Shown here in pieces: positions 1 to 9,085 of a stretch of DNA of 35,000 bases. Position 1 is the first letter of the stretch. Each line of letters opens with the position of its first letter. This DNA comes from an uncultured Pelagibacteraceae bacterium (GTDB taxonomy: Bacteria; Pseudomonadota; Alphaproteobacteria; Pelagibacterales; Pelagibacteraceae): positions 1 to 35,000 of the forward strand of contig CACDRY010000007.1 of the NCBI GenBank assembly GCA_902555275.1, read 5' to 3'. The translations under genes were made by a program, and so were the position numbers. Under the pieces are notes generated by a model that was not told the DNA's origin, ran no database searches, and saw nothing but the letters and a program-made list of their open reading frames with translations.

Positions 1-16
1 AAAGACAATTAAATTA

Positions 17-1444
17 ATGAAGAAAATTTTTATTATAATAGCTATATTTATAATCACTTTTATTTTGATTCAGAATGAAATAGGTAAAAAAGATTCAAAA
101 ATAAATTTTATAAAGTCTAAAATACCTGAGAATATTAAAACAATTCTTAATGAAACAGTTTTTGTATTTAAAAATCAAGAAAATTTAAAAAAACAACTAA
201 AAAATGAACAAAAAAATAATGAAAATAATCTTCAGAATTTAAACGAGATTCCTATTTTACTGGGTTACATACCCTTTTATAAAATTAACGGAGAGCAAAA
301 ATTAAAATTTGACAATAAAAATTTTAAATTAAAAAAGTTTAAAACAAATATATTAAATGTTGCTAAATATAAAAATGCTAAGGGGACCTCATATCTAGAA
401 ATTTATAATAATAATTTAATATTAGTTAACGCAAACGGAATTTTTAGTTATTTTGATAAAAAAAAATTTTACTCTAGTGAATTTAAATCTAAAATAATTG
501 AAAGTAATATAAAAGAACTTGTTAAATATAAAGATTTTTATCTTAATTCAAGATACGGAATCAAAGATGTGCTAATTGACTCTAAAGAAAATATTTTTAT
601 ATCTTTAACTTATGAGCTTAATAAGGATTGCTACAATACTTCGATCTTTAAAGCCAAAATGAATTTTAATTTTTTAAATTTTGAAAAATTCTTTATACCT
701 GATGAGTGTGTGAAGATTGATAATGAATATGGAGAATATAGCGCCTTCCATGCAGGAGGAAGAATTTTGGATAATGAGAAAGATTTAATATTTTCAACAG
801 GCGAGTTTAGATATAGAACACATGCTCAAAATTTAAATAACTTATTTGGAAAAATAATTACCATTGATAAAAACACAAAAGATTTTAATATTGTAGCATC
901 AGGTCTCAGAAATTCTCAAGGCCTTTTTTACAATAAAGACAAAGATATTTTATTTATTACTGAGCATGGGCCAAAGGGTGGTGATGAAATTAATATAAAA
1001 AAAAGTTTATATGGTAAAATATCTAATTTTGGTTGGCCAATTTCATCTTACGGAGAACACTATCCCCATGAAACAGAGCAAAAAACTAAAAGTATTTATT
1101 TAAAAGCACCTTTGCACAAGTCTCACAAAGAATATGGATTTGAGGAACCATTGATTTATTATAATCCTGGTGTTGCACCGTCAGAGATTATTGAGTTAAA
1201 CAATAAATTTCTAAAAAATCATAGTAATACAAATCTTTTAATGGGAACAATGGGAAAAAACGTAGATGAAGGTGATAGATCACTTCACCTAATATCGTTG
1301 GATGAAAACTTAAAAATAAAAAAAAGTCAGATTATTCCATTGAATGAAAGAGTTAGGGACATGATTTATGACGAATTAAATAATCAAATAATATTATTTT
1401 TAGAAACTTCCTCAACTATTGGAGTTATAAGTATAATAAAATAA
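17..1444 (+). CDS. PQQ-dependent aldose (glucose/sorbosone) dehydrogenase-like protein, membrane-anchored
   Basis: A 475-residue protein of the glucose/sorbosone dehydrogenase beta-propeller family, whose members oxidise aldoses with PQQ in the periplasm. A hydrophobic segment at residues 4-20 would serve as signal peptide or anchor, followed by a Lys/Asn-rich linker to about residue 75. Family hallmarks are visible in order: FHAGGR at 244-249 (the His matches the catalytic base of soluble glucose dehydrogenase), GLRNSQG at 296-302, EHGPKGGDEIN at 316-326 and NFGWP at 337-341. The N-terminal 75 residues exceed the usual domain. The ATG at 17 has only 16 bases of upstream sequence in the window, so its promoter cannot be judged. 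It converges on the fcl-like gene with a 10-base gap. It may have no link to the glycan genes. Family is fairly sure; substrate and PQQ use are not shown. Confidence 0.82.
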   Translation: MKKIFIIIAIFIITFILIQNEIGKKDSKINFIKSKIPENIKTILNETVFVFKNQENLKKQLKNEQKNNENNLQNLNEIPILLGYIPFYKINGEQKLKFDNKNFKLKKFKTNILNVAKYKNAKGTSYLEIYNNNLILVNANGIFSYFDKKKFYSSEFKSKIIESNIKELVKYKDFYLNSRYGIKDVLIDSKENIFISLTYELNKDCYNTSIFKAKMNFNFLNFEKFFIPDECVKIDNEYGEYSAFHAGGRILDNEKDLIFSTGEFRYRTHAQNLNNLFGKIITIDKNTKDFNIVASGLRNSQGLFYNKDKDILFITEHGPKGGDEINIKKSLYGKISNFGWPISSYGEHYPHETEQKTKSIYLKAPLHKSHKEYGFEEPLIYYNPGVAPSEIIELNNKFLKNHSNTNLLMGTMGKNVDEGDRSLHLISLDENLKIKKSQIIPLNERVRDMIYDELNNQIILFLETSSTIGVISIIK

Positions 1445-1454
1445 AGTTAATCTG

Positions 1455-2408
1455 TTATTTTAAATTTTGATAATGTCTTATTGTTTTATTAAGCATTAAA
1501 TCAAAATTGTTGTACTTTAGTTTAATAATTTTTTTGATTTTTGCTTTTGACATAAATTTTCTTTTTGTGCCATTTGGTTTAGTTTTATCAAAATAAATTT
1601 TGCCATTATAATTTAAAATTTTAATAATCTTTTTTGTCAATTTTTTGATAGAAATTTCTTCATTTGTGCCAATATTATAGAAATATTCATCACCTATATT
1701 TTTATAAAATTTTGTTTTGCTAACATTCATTGCCTTCATAATATTCTTTGCTAGATCATCAGCATGCATAAACTCTCTTCTTGGAGAGCCATCTCCCCAT
1801 ATAACAAATTTTTTTAATTTTTTTATCTTACTTTCATTAATCCTGTCAATTAGAGCCGGAATTACATGGTTATTACCTTTATCAAAAAATTTATCTGAAA
1901 AACCGAAAAGATTGCATGGCATAAAACACCTTATATCTAAATTATATTTTTTAACTAAAAACTCTGCAGTCTTTAAACCTTGTATTTTACTTAGTGCGTA
2001 GGCTTCATTTGATTTTTCTAAATAATTACTTAGAAGTTGATTTTCTTTAATAGGATTTTTAGCAAATTTTGGATAAATGCATGAACTACCCATAAACATT
2101 GTTTTTTTTATATTAAATTCTCTTACAGCCTCAAATAAATTATTTTGAATTTTTGTATTGTATAAAATAAACTCATATGGATTATTAAGATTCGATAAAA
2201 TCCCTCCTACTTTTGCTGCACAAATTAATAGAACATCAATTTTTTCTTTTTTAAAAAATTTATTTACTTGATTGCTATTCCTTAAGTCTAATTCTTTTTT
2301 TGTTCTTGTTATTATTTTTTTATATCCTTGTAGCTTTAAATTTCTGTGAAAAGCTTCACCTACTAAACCCCTATGACCTGCAATAAAAATTTTATCTAGC
2401 TTTAACAT
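1455..2408 (-). CDS. fcl: GDP-L-fucose synthase / GDP-colitose synthase-type SDR
   Basis: A 317-residue extended SDR that epimerises and reduces a GDP-4-keto-6-deoxyhexose. The N-terminal NAD(P) motif is GHRGLVG (11-17). The catalytic set is present: Ser at 108-109, Cys110 in SSCIYP, Tyr137 and Lys141 (YxxxK), and His181 in NNHVIPAL. Cys and His are the epimerisation pair in E. coli Fcl. The length equals that of Fcl. Its start overlaps the gmd stop by one base (TAATG), so gmd-fcl is a coupled pair giving GDP-L-fucose. The colitose enzyme ColC is a close homologue with the same motifs, and a ColD-like gene lies at 6981-8144, so ColC activity is equally possible. The family is secure; the choice between Fcl and ColC is open. 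Confidence 0.9.
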   Translation of the reverse strand: MLKLDKIFIAGHRGLVGEAFHRNLKLQGYKKIITRTKKELDLRNSNQVNKFFKKEKIDVLLICAAKVGGILSNLNNPYEFILYNTKIQNNLFEAVREFNIKKTMFMGSSCIYPKFAKNPIKENQLLSNYLEKSNEAYALSKIQGLKTAEFLVKKYNLDIRCFMPCNLFGFSDKFFDKGNNHVIPALIDRINESKIKKLKKFVIWGDGSPRREFMHADDLAKNIMKAMNVSKTKFYKNIGDEYFYNIGTNEEISIKKLTKKIIKILNYNGKIYFDKTKPNGTKRKFMSKAKIKKIIKLKYNNFDLMLNKTIRHYQNLK

Positions 2409-3457
2409 TACGATTTTTTGTTTTTTAAATCATATGACATCATTTCCTCAATTAATTTGTCAATATTGTATTTCAATTTAAATTTTAATTTTCGCTTTGC
2501 TAGAGATGAGTCTCCTTTTAATGAATTTAATTCATTAGGTCTAAAATATTTAGCACTTACTTGGATAATTTTTATTTTTTTATTTTTTAATATTAAATAA
2601 CCATACTCATTAACTCCTTTTCCATTCCAGAAAATTCTCCATCCTAAATATTTACAACATCTTTCTATAAAATCCCTAACAGAATATTTTCTACCTGTAG
2701 ATATAACAAGATCCAAAGGTTTTTTTTGTTGTAATATTAACCATTGTGCATAAACATAGTCTTTTGCATGACCCCAATCTCTCATACTATCTAAATTTCC
2801 TATGTATAAAATTTTTTGTTTTTTTAAATATATATTTGAAAGACCTTTAGAGATTTTTTTTGTGACAAAAGTTTCTCCTCTTAGTGGACTTTCATGATTA
2901 AATAATATCCCATTTGCAGCAAATATGCCGTAGGACTCTCTATAGTTTTTTGTAATCCAATAGGAGAATAATTTTGAGGTTCCATATGGAGATCTTGTAT
3001 AAAAAGGTGTTTTTTCACTTTGTGATTTAAATTTAGGATTCCCAAATAATTCTGAGGTGCTAGCTTGATAAAATTTTGTTTTTTTTTCTAATTTATTTTG
3101 TCTTATAGATTCTAAAATTCTTAAGGTCCCCAACGCATTTACATCACTTGTATACTCAGGATTTTTGAATGACACCATTACGTGAGATTGTGCTGCCAAA
3201 TTATAAACTTCATGAGGTTTAATTTCTGATATTACGCTGTTAATAGATGCAAAACTTGTTAAATCTCCATAGTGCAAAAATAAAGATTTTTTTTTAATAA
3301 AAGGCTCCTGGTATATATCATTTATTCTTCCAGTGTTAAAAGATGAGGACTTTCTAATGATACCATGAACAATATAGTTTTTTTTTAATAGAAGTCTTGC
3401 CAGATATGCACCATCTTGACCTGTAATACCTGTAATCAAAGCAATCTTTTTAGTCAT
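2408..3457 (-). CDS. gmd: GDP-mannose 4,6-dehydratase
   Basis: A 349-residue extended SDR that converts GDP-D-mannose to GDP-4-keto-6-deoxy-D-mannose, the cytosolic precursor of GDP-fucose, GDP-rhamnose, GDP-perosamine and GDP-colitose. The N-terminus has the diagnostic TGITGQDGAYLA (9-20) followed by GIIRKSSSFNTGRI. The active-site stretch QASTSELFG (131-139) carries the Thr and Glu used in dehydration, with Tyr158 and Lys162 in SPYGTSK. NHESPLRGETFVTKKI is the usual substrate-loop signature. The length is normal. The gene overlaps the FkbM methyltransferase upstream by 8 bases and fcl downstream by 1 base. It also supplies the substrate expected by the ColD-like enzyme at 6981-8144. Confidence 0.96.
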   Translation of the reverse strand: MTKKIALITGITGQDGAYLARLLLKKNYIVHGIIRKSSSFNTGRINDIYQEPFIKKKSLFLHYGDLTSFASINSVISEIKPHEVYNLAAQSHVMVSFKNPEYTSDVNALGTLRILESIRQNKLEKKTKFYQASTSELFGNPKFKSQSEKTPFYTRSPYGTSKLFSYWITKNYRESYGIFAANGILFNHESPLRGETFVTKKISKGLSNIYLKKQKILYIGNLDSMRDWGHAKDYVYAQWLILQQKKPLDLVISTGRKYSVRDFIERCCKYLGWRIFWNGKGVNEYGYLILKNKKIKIIQVSAKYFRPNELNSLKGDSSLAKRKLKFKLKYNIDKLIEEMMSYDLKNKKS

Positions 3458-4247
3458 TTTTTATATACAATTGATTTGAAAAACTATTTGTCACGATTGA
3501 TTTGTAACCAGTATCATTAAGTTTTTTGTGCAGTTTATTATATTTTTTTATTTGATTTATTTCATAAGTGTATAATTCGTCAAATTCAACTAAAATTTGT
3601 TTAGGCAGTACGGGAGACTCCAAAAGATTATTTAAGACATCACATTCACTCCCCTCAATATCCAGCTTTATTAAAGGCAATTCTAAAATATTGAATTTTT
3701 TAATGATGTCTGAATAAGAAATCGTTTCAACATAAATATGATCTGAGTTTTGATCATAATTGTTTGAGAAATTGGTTATTGATAAACTTACATGTGATCT
3801 ATTATTTGGATAGAAAAATTTGATATTTTTATTAGACTCTGTCCAAATAGCTTTTTTAACAAATTCAATTTTGTCGATACTGACTTTACTTAAATCGTAG
3901 CATTCAATATGCTGTTTCCCATCTTTAGTATATTCTATTTTTCTTTTATTTCCTATTTTTTGCAATATTAAATCAAGATGTTTAATTGATCTTGGATTAG
4001 GATCTACGAATATAACTTTACAGTTATATTTTGTGATCATTTCGATATCAAAGGACACATCTTCACCAGCACCACACGAAATAATAACCGAGTTGTTTAA
4101 ATTTTTATCATCTAAAAATTGCCATCCACCATAATTAGAACCTAAGAATTTTGTGGCAATTTTTTTTCTACTAAAAATTATATCAAAAAACTTTGTTATA
4201 ATTTTTCTATAAATAAATCTAAGGAGTCTTTTAATAGATTTTTTCAT
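3450..4247 (-). CDS. FkbM family SAM-dependent methyltransferase
   Basis: A 265-residue class I methyltransferase of the FkbM type, usually an O-methyltransferase acting on sugars or related metabolites. SAM-binding motif I is CGAGEDVSFD (58-67), followed by FVDPNP at 80-85 (acidic residue at the end of strand 2). The FkbM signature KLDIEGSE lies at 194-201. The first 30 residues are basic and hydrophobic and may be a membrane-associating tail. It sits between a glycosyltransferase (4-base gap) and gmd (8-base overlap), so methylation of a glycan residue is the natural inference. The exact acceptor is unknown. Confidence 0.87.
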   Translation of the reverse strand: MKKSIKRLLRFIYRKIITKFFDIIFSRKKIATKFLGSNYGGWQFLDDKNLNNSVIISCGAGEDVSFDIEMITKYNCKVIFVDPNPRSIKHLDLILQKIGNKRKIEYTKDGKQHIECYDLSKVSIDKIEFVKKAIWTESNKNIKFFYPNNRSHVSLSITNFSNNYDQNSDHIYVETISYSDIIKKFNILELPLIKLDIEGSECDVLNNLLESPVLPKQILVEFDELYTYEINQIKKYNKLHKKLNDTGYKSIVTNSFSNQLYIKND

Positions 4248-4251
4248 ATTT

Positions 4252-5196
4252 TTATTTTACTAAATTTTTAATAAATTTCTTTAATCTTAAGGGCATATAA
4301 TATTTAAAATATTGGAGTAAAATATTTTCATTATAATAGCTAATAAATTTTGTTTGATTTATGCAATTATTGGAAATATGTGGATAATGTGAAAAATTGT
4401 ATTTTTTTTCTTTTTTTTTGAAATTAAAGTTATTTTTATATCGATTACTATATCCACCTTGTCCTGTGCCATCAAATCCAATATTAGAAATTCGAGACTT
4501 CATGGGATAGGAGGTATACATTTCATTTTTTAAGCCTGCAAAACACCAATTAGCTGCCCATAAATCTCTTTTTTTTTTATTAATATTAAGTAATGCAAAA
4601 TAAACATCGTGACCTAAATAATTAGTTATATTTTTTTTTTGATTTTTAATTTCTGAAACACTTATTTTTTTTTTATAAATTGACCATCTATCTCTCCAAG
4701 TACCCCATCCCCACGAAGATGCTCTTAATGAAAAAAAATTTTCAAATTCATAATATTTACTATTATATGTTGGTAAAGTTTTGTGATTAAATGCTGAAAT
4801 TGAAAGTATTAATTTGTTATTTTTATAAAAATTTAGAGACTCATTCATATATTTAAGAAAATCCTTAGAAACAACTAAATCGTCCTCAAGAACAATGACT
4901 TCTTTATATACTTTCAGTAGATTAGTTATTCCATTTAAAATATTTTTTTTTAATCCAAGCTTTTTTTTTCGATAAATTACTGTGATATTTTTATAGTGCA
5001 GATATTTAGATAGTTTTTTTTTTAAAGTAATATTTGACTTAAAATCTTTAGAATTTATTTCTGCATTATCTACAAAAATAAAAACTTTTGTTTTTTTAAA
5101 ACCTTGACAATTTACTAAAGATTTTAATACTTTATCTAAACAATGATGTTTTTTCCATAAAAATAGAGCAACAGGTATTAAAAATCCACTTTTCAC
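4252..5196 (-). CDS. GT-A fold glycosyltransferase (GNT-I/family 2-like)
   Basis: A 314-residue putative glycosyltransferase. The first 115 residues look like a GT-A nucleotide-sugar domain, with strand-rich FLIPVALFLWKR-like start and the metal-binding acidic motif LEDDLVVS at 103-110 (EDD at 104-106). A second conserved block, SWGWGTWRDRW (161-171), is seen in GT-A proteins related to eukaryotic GNT-I and in bacterial sugar transferases. The start is GTG, and it overlaps the stop of the ABC transporter in a GTGA arrangement, which supports this start and translational coupling. It probably transfers one sugar in the glycan exported by that transporter. Donor and acceptor cannot be predicted. 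Confidence 0.78.
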   Translation of the reverse strand: MKSGFLIPVALFLWKKHHCLDKVLKSLVNCQGFKKTKVFIFVDNAEINSKDFKSNITLKKKLSKYLHYKNITVIYRKKKLGLKKNILNGITNLLKVYKEVIVLEDDLVVSKDFLKYMNESLNFYKNNKLILSISAFNHKTLPTYNSKYYEFENFFSLRASSWGWGTWRDRWSIYKKKISVSEIKNQKKNITNYLGHDVYFALLNINKKKRDLWAANWCFAGLKNEMYTSYPMKSRISNIGFDGTGQGGYSNRYKNNFNFKKKEKKYNFSHYPHISNNCINQTKFISYYNENILLQYFKYYMPLRLKKFIKNLVK

Positions 5197-6878
5197 TTTT
5201 GTTTAATTAATTTTGAATTATTTTTGCTCAATACAAGTACTTTATTGCAATTTTCTAATAATTTTTTTTTGTGAGTAATTAAAATTTTGGTTAAACTTTT
5301 ATTTTTTTTTAATAAATCTAATATCAATTTTTCACTTTCAGAATCTAAAGAGGAAGTACTTTCGTCTAGAAAAATTACTTGTCTATTATGATAGAGTGCT
5401 CTAGCTATAGATATTCTTTGTTTTTGACCACCTGATAAATTTCTACCATTCTCAGCAAGCTTAAAATTTAATTTTCCTTGTAGTTGGTTTACTTTGTCTA
5501 ATAATTTTACTTGTTTTAACATATCCCAGATTTTAATTTCATCTTCTTTAGTACAATCGTCATTTAATGATATATTTTCTTTGATAGTACCCTTAAAAAT
5601 AAAATTATCTTGAGGCAAGTAACTTGCCACTTCATAAAAACTACTAAAATTAGATTTAGAATTATTTAATAATATTTTTCCAATTTCTATTTTTTGTATA
5701 CCTAAAATAATTTTTAATAATGTCGACTTTCCAACTCCTGAGTCACCAAATATTCCAAAAAAGTCGCCCTTATTTATCTCGAAATTTAAATTTTTAAATA
5801 AATATTTATTAGAATTATTGTATCCGAATTTTAAATTTTTTATCTTTAGTGAGTCAAATTTATTTATTTTAAAATTAACATATTTATTTTTTGTTTTATT
5901 TTTCTTTAAAAAAAAATATATGTCACTTAAACTTTTTGTGGCTGAACGACAAACATTGATTGATGTTATAAATTCACTTATTGGGGGCAATATTCGTAAA
6001 GCAGCGTAACCATATACTAAAAATGATAAAACTGGAATATCAGCTTCATAAATATAAAAAATAAATACTAAGAGTAAAAAACTAAATACAATTAACATTT
6101 CTAAAATAATTCTTGGTAGTGGCACTAGAAATCTTAAAAATGTCTCTGATCTTGATAATTCTATCCCAAATTTTTCAATTTTATTAAGAAATATTCTACT
6201 TTTTTTATAGATTTTTATTTCCTGTAAGCCCTTAAATATTTCATTAGTTATATCAATTACATTAGAGTTATTTAAAATAACACTATCACCAAGTAATTTA
6301 AATTTTTTCTTGAAATATATTTTATAAAATAAATAAAAAATAAATAAAAAACTTAATAATACAAATGTACCTTTTGGATTAAAAAAAATTAAAAATATTA
6401 AAATAAACAATATTATTATGAAATTTGATATCATTTTCATCATTGACATTAAGAATTGAACTGTAAATATTGACAAAGTTGCTGTTGATAGTTGTATTAA
6501 ATTTGAACTGGAAAGATTATGCTCAAAACTCATCATGTAAGATTGAATTATCTTAAACCTTAAATTTTTTTGATGATCGTATGCTATTTTTGGAATTTTA
6601 TAATTTATATATAAGATTAATACATATCTTATTGAAAAAGTTATTATTAGCAAATATAAAAGAGAGATTTTGCTGAGATCAAAAATATTAACTATTTCTT
6701 TAAATATACTGCTTTCATTATCTCCAACATTAAAAATATAATCCATAAAAGGTACCATTAAACTTAGGCTTACAAATTCTAATGCACTGGAAATTAAGAA
6801 TAATAAAATTACTAATAAAAATTTAGTCTTGTGTTCCTCTAGTAAGAAGTTTAACTTTTTAGTATCAATAAAATTCAT
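5193..6878 (-). CDS. ABC transporter, fused permease and ATPase (lipid-linked glycan flippase type)
   Basis: A 561-residue MsbA/PglK-like half-transporter that would act as a homodimer in the inner membrane. Residues 20-310 form a transmembrane domain with clear hydrophobic segments near 20-45, 70-92, 150-185 and 258-295. The ATPase domain follows: Walker A GDSGVGKS (378-385), Q-loop near LPQDN (421-425), signature LSGGQ (481-485), Walker B VIFLDE (501-506) and an H-loop ITHKK near 537. All catalytic residues are intact. It is the first gene of the leftward gene set with glycosyltransferase, FkbM, gmd and fcl, which suggests flipping of a lipid-linked oligosaccharide like PglK. A peptide or lipid exporter role is less likely from context. 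Confidence 0.9.
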   Translation of the reverse strand: MNFIDTKKLNFLLEEHKTKFLLVILLFLISSALEFVSLSLMVPFMDYIFNVGDNESSIFKEIVNIFDLSKISLLYLLIITFSIRYVLILYINYKIPKIAYDHQKNLRFKIIQSYMMSFEHNLSSSNLIQLSTATLSIFTVQFLMSMMKMISNFIIILFILIFLIFFNPKGTFVLLSFLFIFYLFYKIYFKKKFKLLGDSVILNNSNVIDITNEIFKGLQEIKIYKKSRIFLNKIEKFGIELSRSETFLRFLVPLPRIILEMLIVFSFLLLVFIFYIYEADIPVLSFLVYGYAALRILPPISEFITSINVCRSATKSLSDIYFFLKKNKTKNKYVNFKINKFDSLKIKNLKFGYNNSNKYLFKNLNFEINKGDFFGIFGDSGVGKSTLLKIILGIQKIEIGKILLNNSKSNFSSFYEVASYLPQDNFIFKGTIKENISLNDDCTKEDEIKIWDMLKQVKLLDKVNQLQGKLNFKLAENGRNLSGGQKQRISIARALYHNRQVIFLDESTSSLDSESEKLILDLLKKNKSLTKILITHKKKLLENCNKVLVLSKNNSKLIKQK

Positions 6879-6925
6879 AATTTTGAAAATTTTACTAATT
6901 TAAAATAAATCAATTAATTCTAAAA

Positions 6926-6934
6926 TGATATAAT
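6926..6934 (+). promoter_or_regulatory. Candidate extended -10 promoter element for the ColD-like gene set
   Basis: The 102-base gap between the divergent ABC-transporter and ColD-like genes contains TG-A-TATAAT at 6926-6934, a consensus -10 hexamer with the TG extension. No good -35 is visible at the proper distance, as expected for an extended -10 promoter. A transcript would begin near 6941 and leave about 40 bases of leader. In such A+T-rich DNA a chance match is possible. Confidence 0.38.
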
Positions 6935-6980
6935 TTATTGCTTGTTAATTACATAAATTAAATCTAAATATACTATAATT

Positions 6981-8144
6981 ATGAATTTTAAGTTAGTAGC
7001 AGACAGTTGGGATCAAAAAGAAATTTTAGCTATACACAAAGTTATAAAAACTGGAAGATTTACAATGGGGGCTAATGTGGCAAAATTTGAAAAATTATTT
7101 GCCAAAAAGTTCAAAAGGAAATATGCATTAATGGTTAATTCAGGCTCTAGTGCTAATCTTTTATCCATTGCTTCATTGTTTTATAAAAAAAAAAGACCTT
7201 TAAAAGAAAATGATGAAGTTATTGTTCCAGCTCTTGCTTGGTCAACAACGTACTTTCCACTTCAACAATATAAACTTAAAATAAGATTATGTGATATTGA
7301 TAAAAATACGTTAAATTATAATTTAGAAGATCTGAAAAGCAAAATTAACAAAAAAACTAAGCTCATAGTTGGTGTAAGTATTCTTGGAAACCCTGCAGAT
7401 TTAAATAGTCTTAAAGAAATATGCAAAAAAAAAAATATTTATCTTTTTGAAGATAACTGTGAATCGCAAGGTGCTAAAATTAAAAACAAATATACTGGAT
7501 CATTTGGGGAATTATCATCCTCAAGTTTTTTCTTTTCACATCACATATCTACTGTTGAGGGTGGAATGATTACTACAAATAACAAAGAACTATTCGATAT
7601 ATGCAAATCTCTTAGAGCACATGGCTGGACTAGAGACATAAAAAAGTCAAATATTTTCAAAAAAAAAACTAATCAATTTTACGAAAATTATAGATTTATC
7701 CTTCCTGGATATAATTTAAGACCTCAAGAAATGAACGCTGCTATTGGAATAGAACAATTAAAAAAATTTGATAGAATGATTAATTTTAGAAGACAGAACG
7801 CTAAGTTTTTTAAAAGTCTTTTTAAAAATGACAAAAGATTTACAATTCAAACTGAAAATGGGAAAAGTTCGTGGTTTGCTTTTACGATTTTAATAAATAA
7901 TAAAAAAATAGATAAAAATAAATTATTCAGAATTTTAAAAAGACACAAAATAGATTTTAGGATGATAACAGGAGGGAATATAGCATCACATGATGTAATA
8001 AAATATTTGAAAATTAATAAGAAAGATCGTCAACTGCCAAATACAAATTTTATTCACAAAAACGGTTTTTTTGTAGGTAATCACCCATTTAATATTCAAA
8101 ATAAGCTTCTTTACTTGAAAAAAATATTAGATAAAAATTTCTGA
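6981..8144 (+). CDS. colD: GDP-4-keto-6-deoxymannose 3-dehydratase (ColD-like, DegT/AHBA fold)
   Basis: A 387-residue PLP enzyme of the DegT/DnrJ/EryC1 fold. In ordinary aminotransferases of this fold a Lys holds PLP; here the motif is FSHHISTVEGG, with His188 at that position, as in the 3-dehydratases ColD and RfbH (E1). From memory, E. coli ColD is about 388 residues with its key His also numbered 188, and the shared blocks TMG, SGS-ANLL, WSTTY-PLQQY, EDNCES, RAHGWTR, LPGYN-RP and FVGNH match it closely. RfbH-type CxC iron-sulphur cysteines are absent, which favours ColD. The expected reaction is removal of the C3 hydroxyl from GDP-4-keto-6-deoxymannose, made by the nearby gmd. It overlaps the next gene by one base (TGATG). 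Confidence 0.9.
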   Translation: MNFKLVADSWDQKEILAIHKVIKTGRFTMGANVAKFEKLFAKKFKRKYALMVNSGSSANLLSIASLFYKKKRPLKENDEVIVPALAWSTTYFPLQQYKLKIRLCDIDKNTLNYNLEDLKSKINKKTKLIVGVSILGNPADLNSLKEICKKKNIYLFEDNCESQGAKIKNKYTGSFGELSSSSFFFSHHISTVEGGMITTNNKELFDICKSLRAHGWTRDIKKSNIFKKKTNQFYENYRFILPGYNLRPQEMNAAIGIEQLKKFDRMINFRRQNAKFFKSLFKNDKRFTIQTENGKSSWFAFTILINNKKIDKNKLFRILKRHKIDFRMITGGNIASHDVIKYLKINKKDRQLPNTNFIHKNGFFVGNHPFNIQNKLLYLKKILDKNF

Positions 8145-9085
8145 TGAAAAATATTTTAATTACTGGTGGTGCCGGATTTATAGGCTCAATGCTCTGCACA
8201 GAGCTTGTTAAAAATAAAAAATTTAATGTTATTGTGTTAGATATTTTAAATTACGATAAAAATTCGTTAAATCACCTTATGGGTTATGACAATTTTTTTT
8301 TTCATAATATAAACATATTAAATAAAAAAAAATTATTACCATTTATTAAAAAAGCTGATTTAATTATACCCCTAGCAGCCCTAGTTGGTGCACCCCTTTG
8401 TGAAAAAAATAAAAAATTAGCTATACAAACAAATGAAAAAATAATTAATTTTACTGTTAAAAATTTAAAAAAAAAGCAAAGGATAATTTATCCAACTACG
8501 AATTCTGGTTATGGCATAGGGGCTAAAGACAAATATTGTGATGAAAACTCTCCATTAAACCCTGTCTCATTATATGGTGTTACAAAAAATAAAGCTGAAA
8601 AATTAATTTCGGCTCATCCTAACTCTATTTGTTTCAGACTGGCAACAGTATTTGGATATTCATTTAGAATGAGAACAGACTTATTGGTAAATAATTTGGT
8701 AAAAGAAAGTCTAGAAAAAAAAAAATTAACACTTTTTGAACCTCACTTTAGAAGAAATTTTGTTCATATATCTGACGTTGTTAGAGCAATTATGTTTGCA
8801 ATAAAAAATTTCAATTCATTAAAAAATGGGAAAGTTTATAATTTAGGTCTAAGCACTGCAAACTATACTAAACTTCAATTAGCTAAAAAAATAAATAAGT
8901 ATATACCTATAAAAATTCTAGTTGATACAAAAAGAAAAGATCCAGATAAAAGAGATTATTTTGTGAGTAATGATAAAATAGAGAAAAAAGGTTTTAAGTG
9001 TTACAAAAGCTTAGACGAGGGAATTATAGAACTCAAAAAGATTTATAAAATTAATGGCTATGAAAAAATCAAGAATAACTATTAA
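8144..9085 (+). CDS. NAD-dependent epimerase/dehydratase (extended SDR)
   Basis: A 313-residue nucleotide-sugar SDR. The Rossmann motif is TGGAGFIGS (7-15), the acidic NAD-binding residue follows VLD at 31-33, PLAALVGAP at 76-84 resembles the strand-4 region, and the catalytic dyad is Tyr144 and Lys148 in SLYGVTK. Thr/Ser residues in PTTNSGYG (117-124) fill the third catalytic position. It is flanked by one-base overlaps with the ColD-like gene and gmhA, so the three are made together. It could reduce or epimerise the ColD product or modify a different nucleotide sugar. Substrate is not readable from sequence. Confidence 0.85.
   Translation: MKNILITGGAGFIGSMLCTELVKNKKFNVIVLDILNYDKNSLNHLMGYDNFFFHNINILNKKKLLPFIKKADLIIPLAALVGAPLCEKNKKLAIQTNEKIINFTVKNLKKKQRIIYPTTNSGYGIGAKDKYCDENSPLNPVSLYGVTKNKAEKLISAHPNSICFRLATVFGYSFRMRTDLLVNNLVKESLEKKKLTLFEPHFRRNFVHISDVVRAIMFAIKNFNSLKNGKVYNLGLSTANYTKLQLAKKINKYIPIKILVDTKRKDPDKRDYFVSNDKIEKKGFKCYKSLDEGIIELKKIYKINGYEKIKNNY

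Noticed and set aside
1717..2001. Rightward 94-residue frame
   Set aside because: Antisense to fcl; no independent signal.
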